A stretch of DNA of 64,000 bases from Hippasteria phrygiana (lineage: Eukaryota > Echinodermata > Asteroidea > Valvatida > Goniasteridae), in NCBI GenBank assembly GCA_037893225.1, contig JAZGUH010000412.1, positions 1,364,001 through 1,428,000 of the forward strand, read 5' to 3'. The position numbers and the translations under genes are program-made. A model generated the notes under the pieces. The model ran no database searches and was not told the origin of the DNA. It saw only the letters and a program-made list of their open reading frames with translations. Below, piece after piece: positions 63,968-64,000 of the stretch. Within the stretch, counting starts at the first letter, position 1; each line of letters opens with the position of its first letter.

Positions 63968-64000
63968 CTGAGTATAACAACAAAAATATAACATAGAAGA

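Overview
This is a window of an animal nuclear genome. It holds the middle of one large split gene on the minus strand, and the rest is intron filled with transposable-element debris. The gene is the DNA-dependent protein kinase catalytic subunit (DNA-PKcs, PRKDC). I reconstructed 27 consecutive coding exons (E1 at 63967 down to E27 at 4269). Their splice phases all agree, they total 3,721 coding bases, and they encode about 1,240 residues. By recalled comparison with the ~4,128-residue human protein they run from the late M-HEAT region (roughly residue 2190) through the ABCDE (T2609) phosphorylation cluster into the FAT domain (roughly residue 3530). Both ends of the gene, including the kinase and FATC domains, lie outside the window. 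No independent host gene was found on the plus strand.

Organism: the protein is clearly DNA-PKcs but well diverged from vertebrate sequence. Introns are long (about 1-8 kb) and the DNA is rich in TACATGTA-like words. Repeats include tRNA-derived SINEs, many MITEs, decayed mariners and LINE tails. This suggests an invertebrate deuterostome, most plausibly an echinoderm or a relative. That is an inference from style, not proof.

Layout along the plus strand: 1-4268 is intron beyond E27, with SINEs, a hairpin, a minisatellite and a decayed mariner. 4269-12133 holds E27-E24. 12134-19123 holds E23-E21 plus a 270-bp tandem repeat, an array of 'cgcggacc' units and an 11-bp satellite that is open in most frames. 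21077-30551 holds E20-E15; its introns carry a MITE containing a nested hAT-like element with a perfect 8-bp target duplication, long hairpins and TTAA-flanked elements. In 31555-38172 two near-identical inverted elements of about 1.25 kb flank exons E14 and E13. 39240-47436 holds E12-E7, including the ABCDE cluster exon E9. 47437-54790 is the largest intron, with a mariner inserted inside another mariner. 54791-63967 holds E6-E1, and the 3' splice site of E3 lies against the end of a MITE.

The strongest signals are: the continuous PRKDC gene model with its SQ/TQ cluster; a DEPD sequence where the human protein has its caspase-cleaved DEVD; one GC-AG intron; the inverted pair around two exons (possible double-stranded or circular RNA); and several datable nested insertions. 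I did not find a self-contained novel biochemical system.
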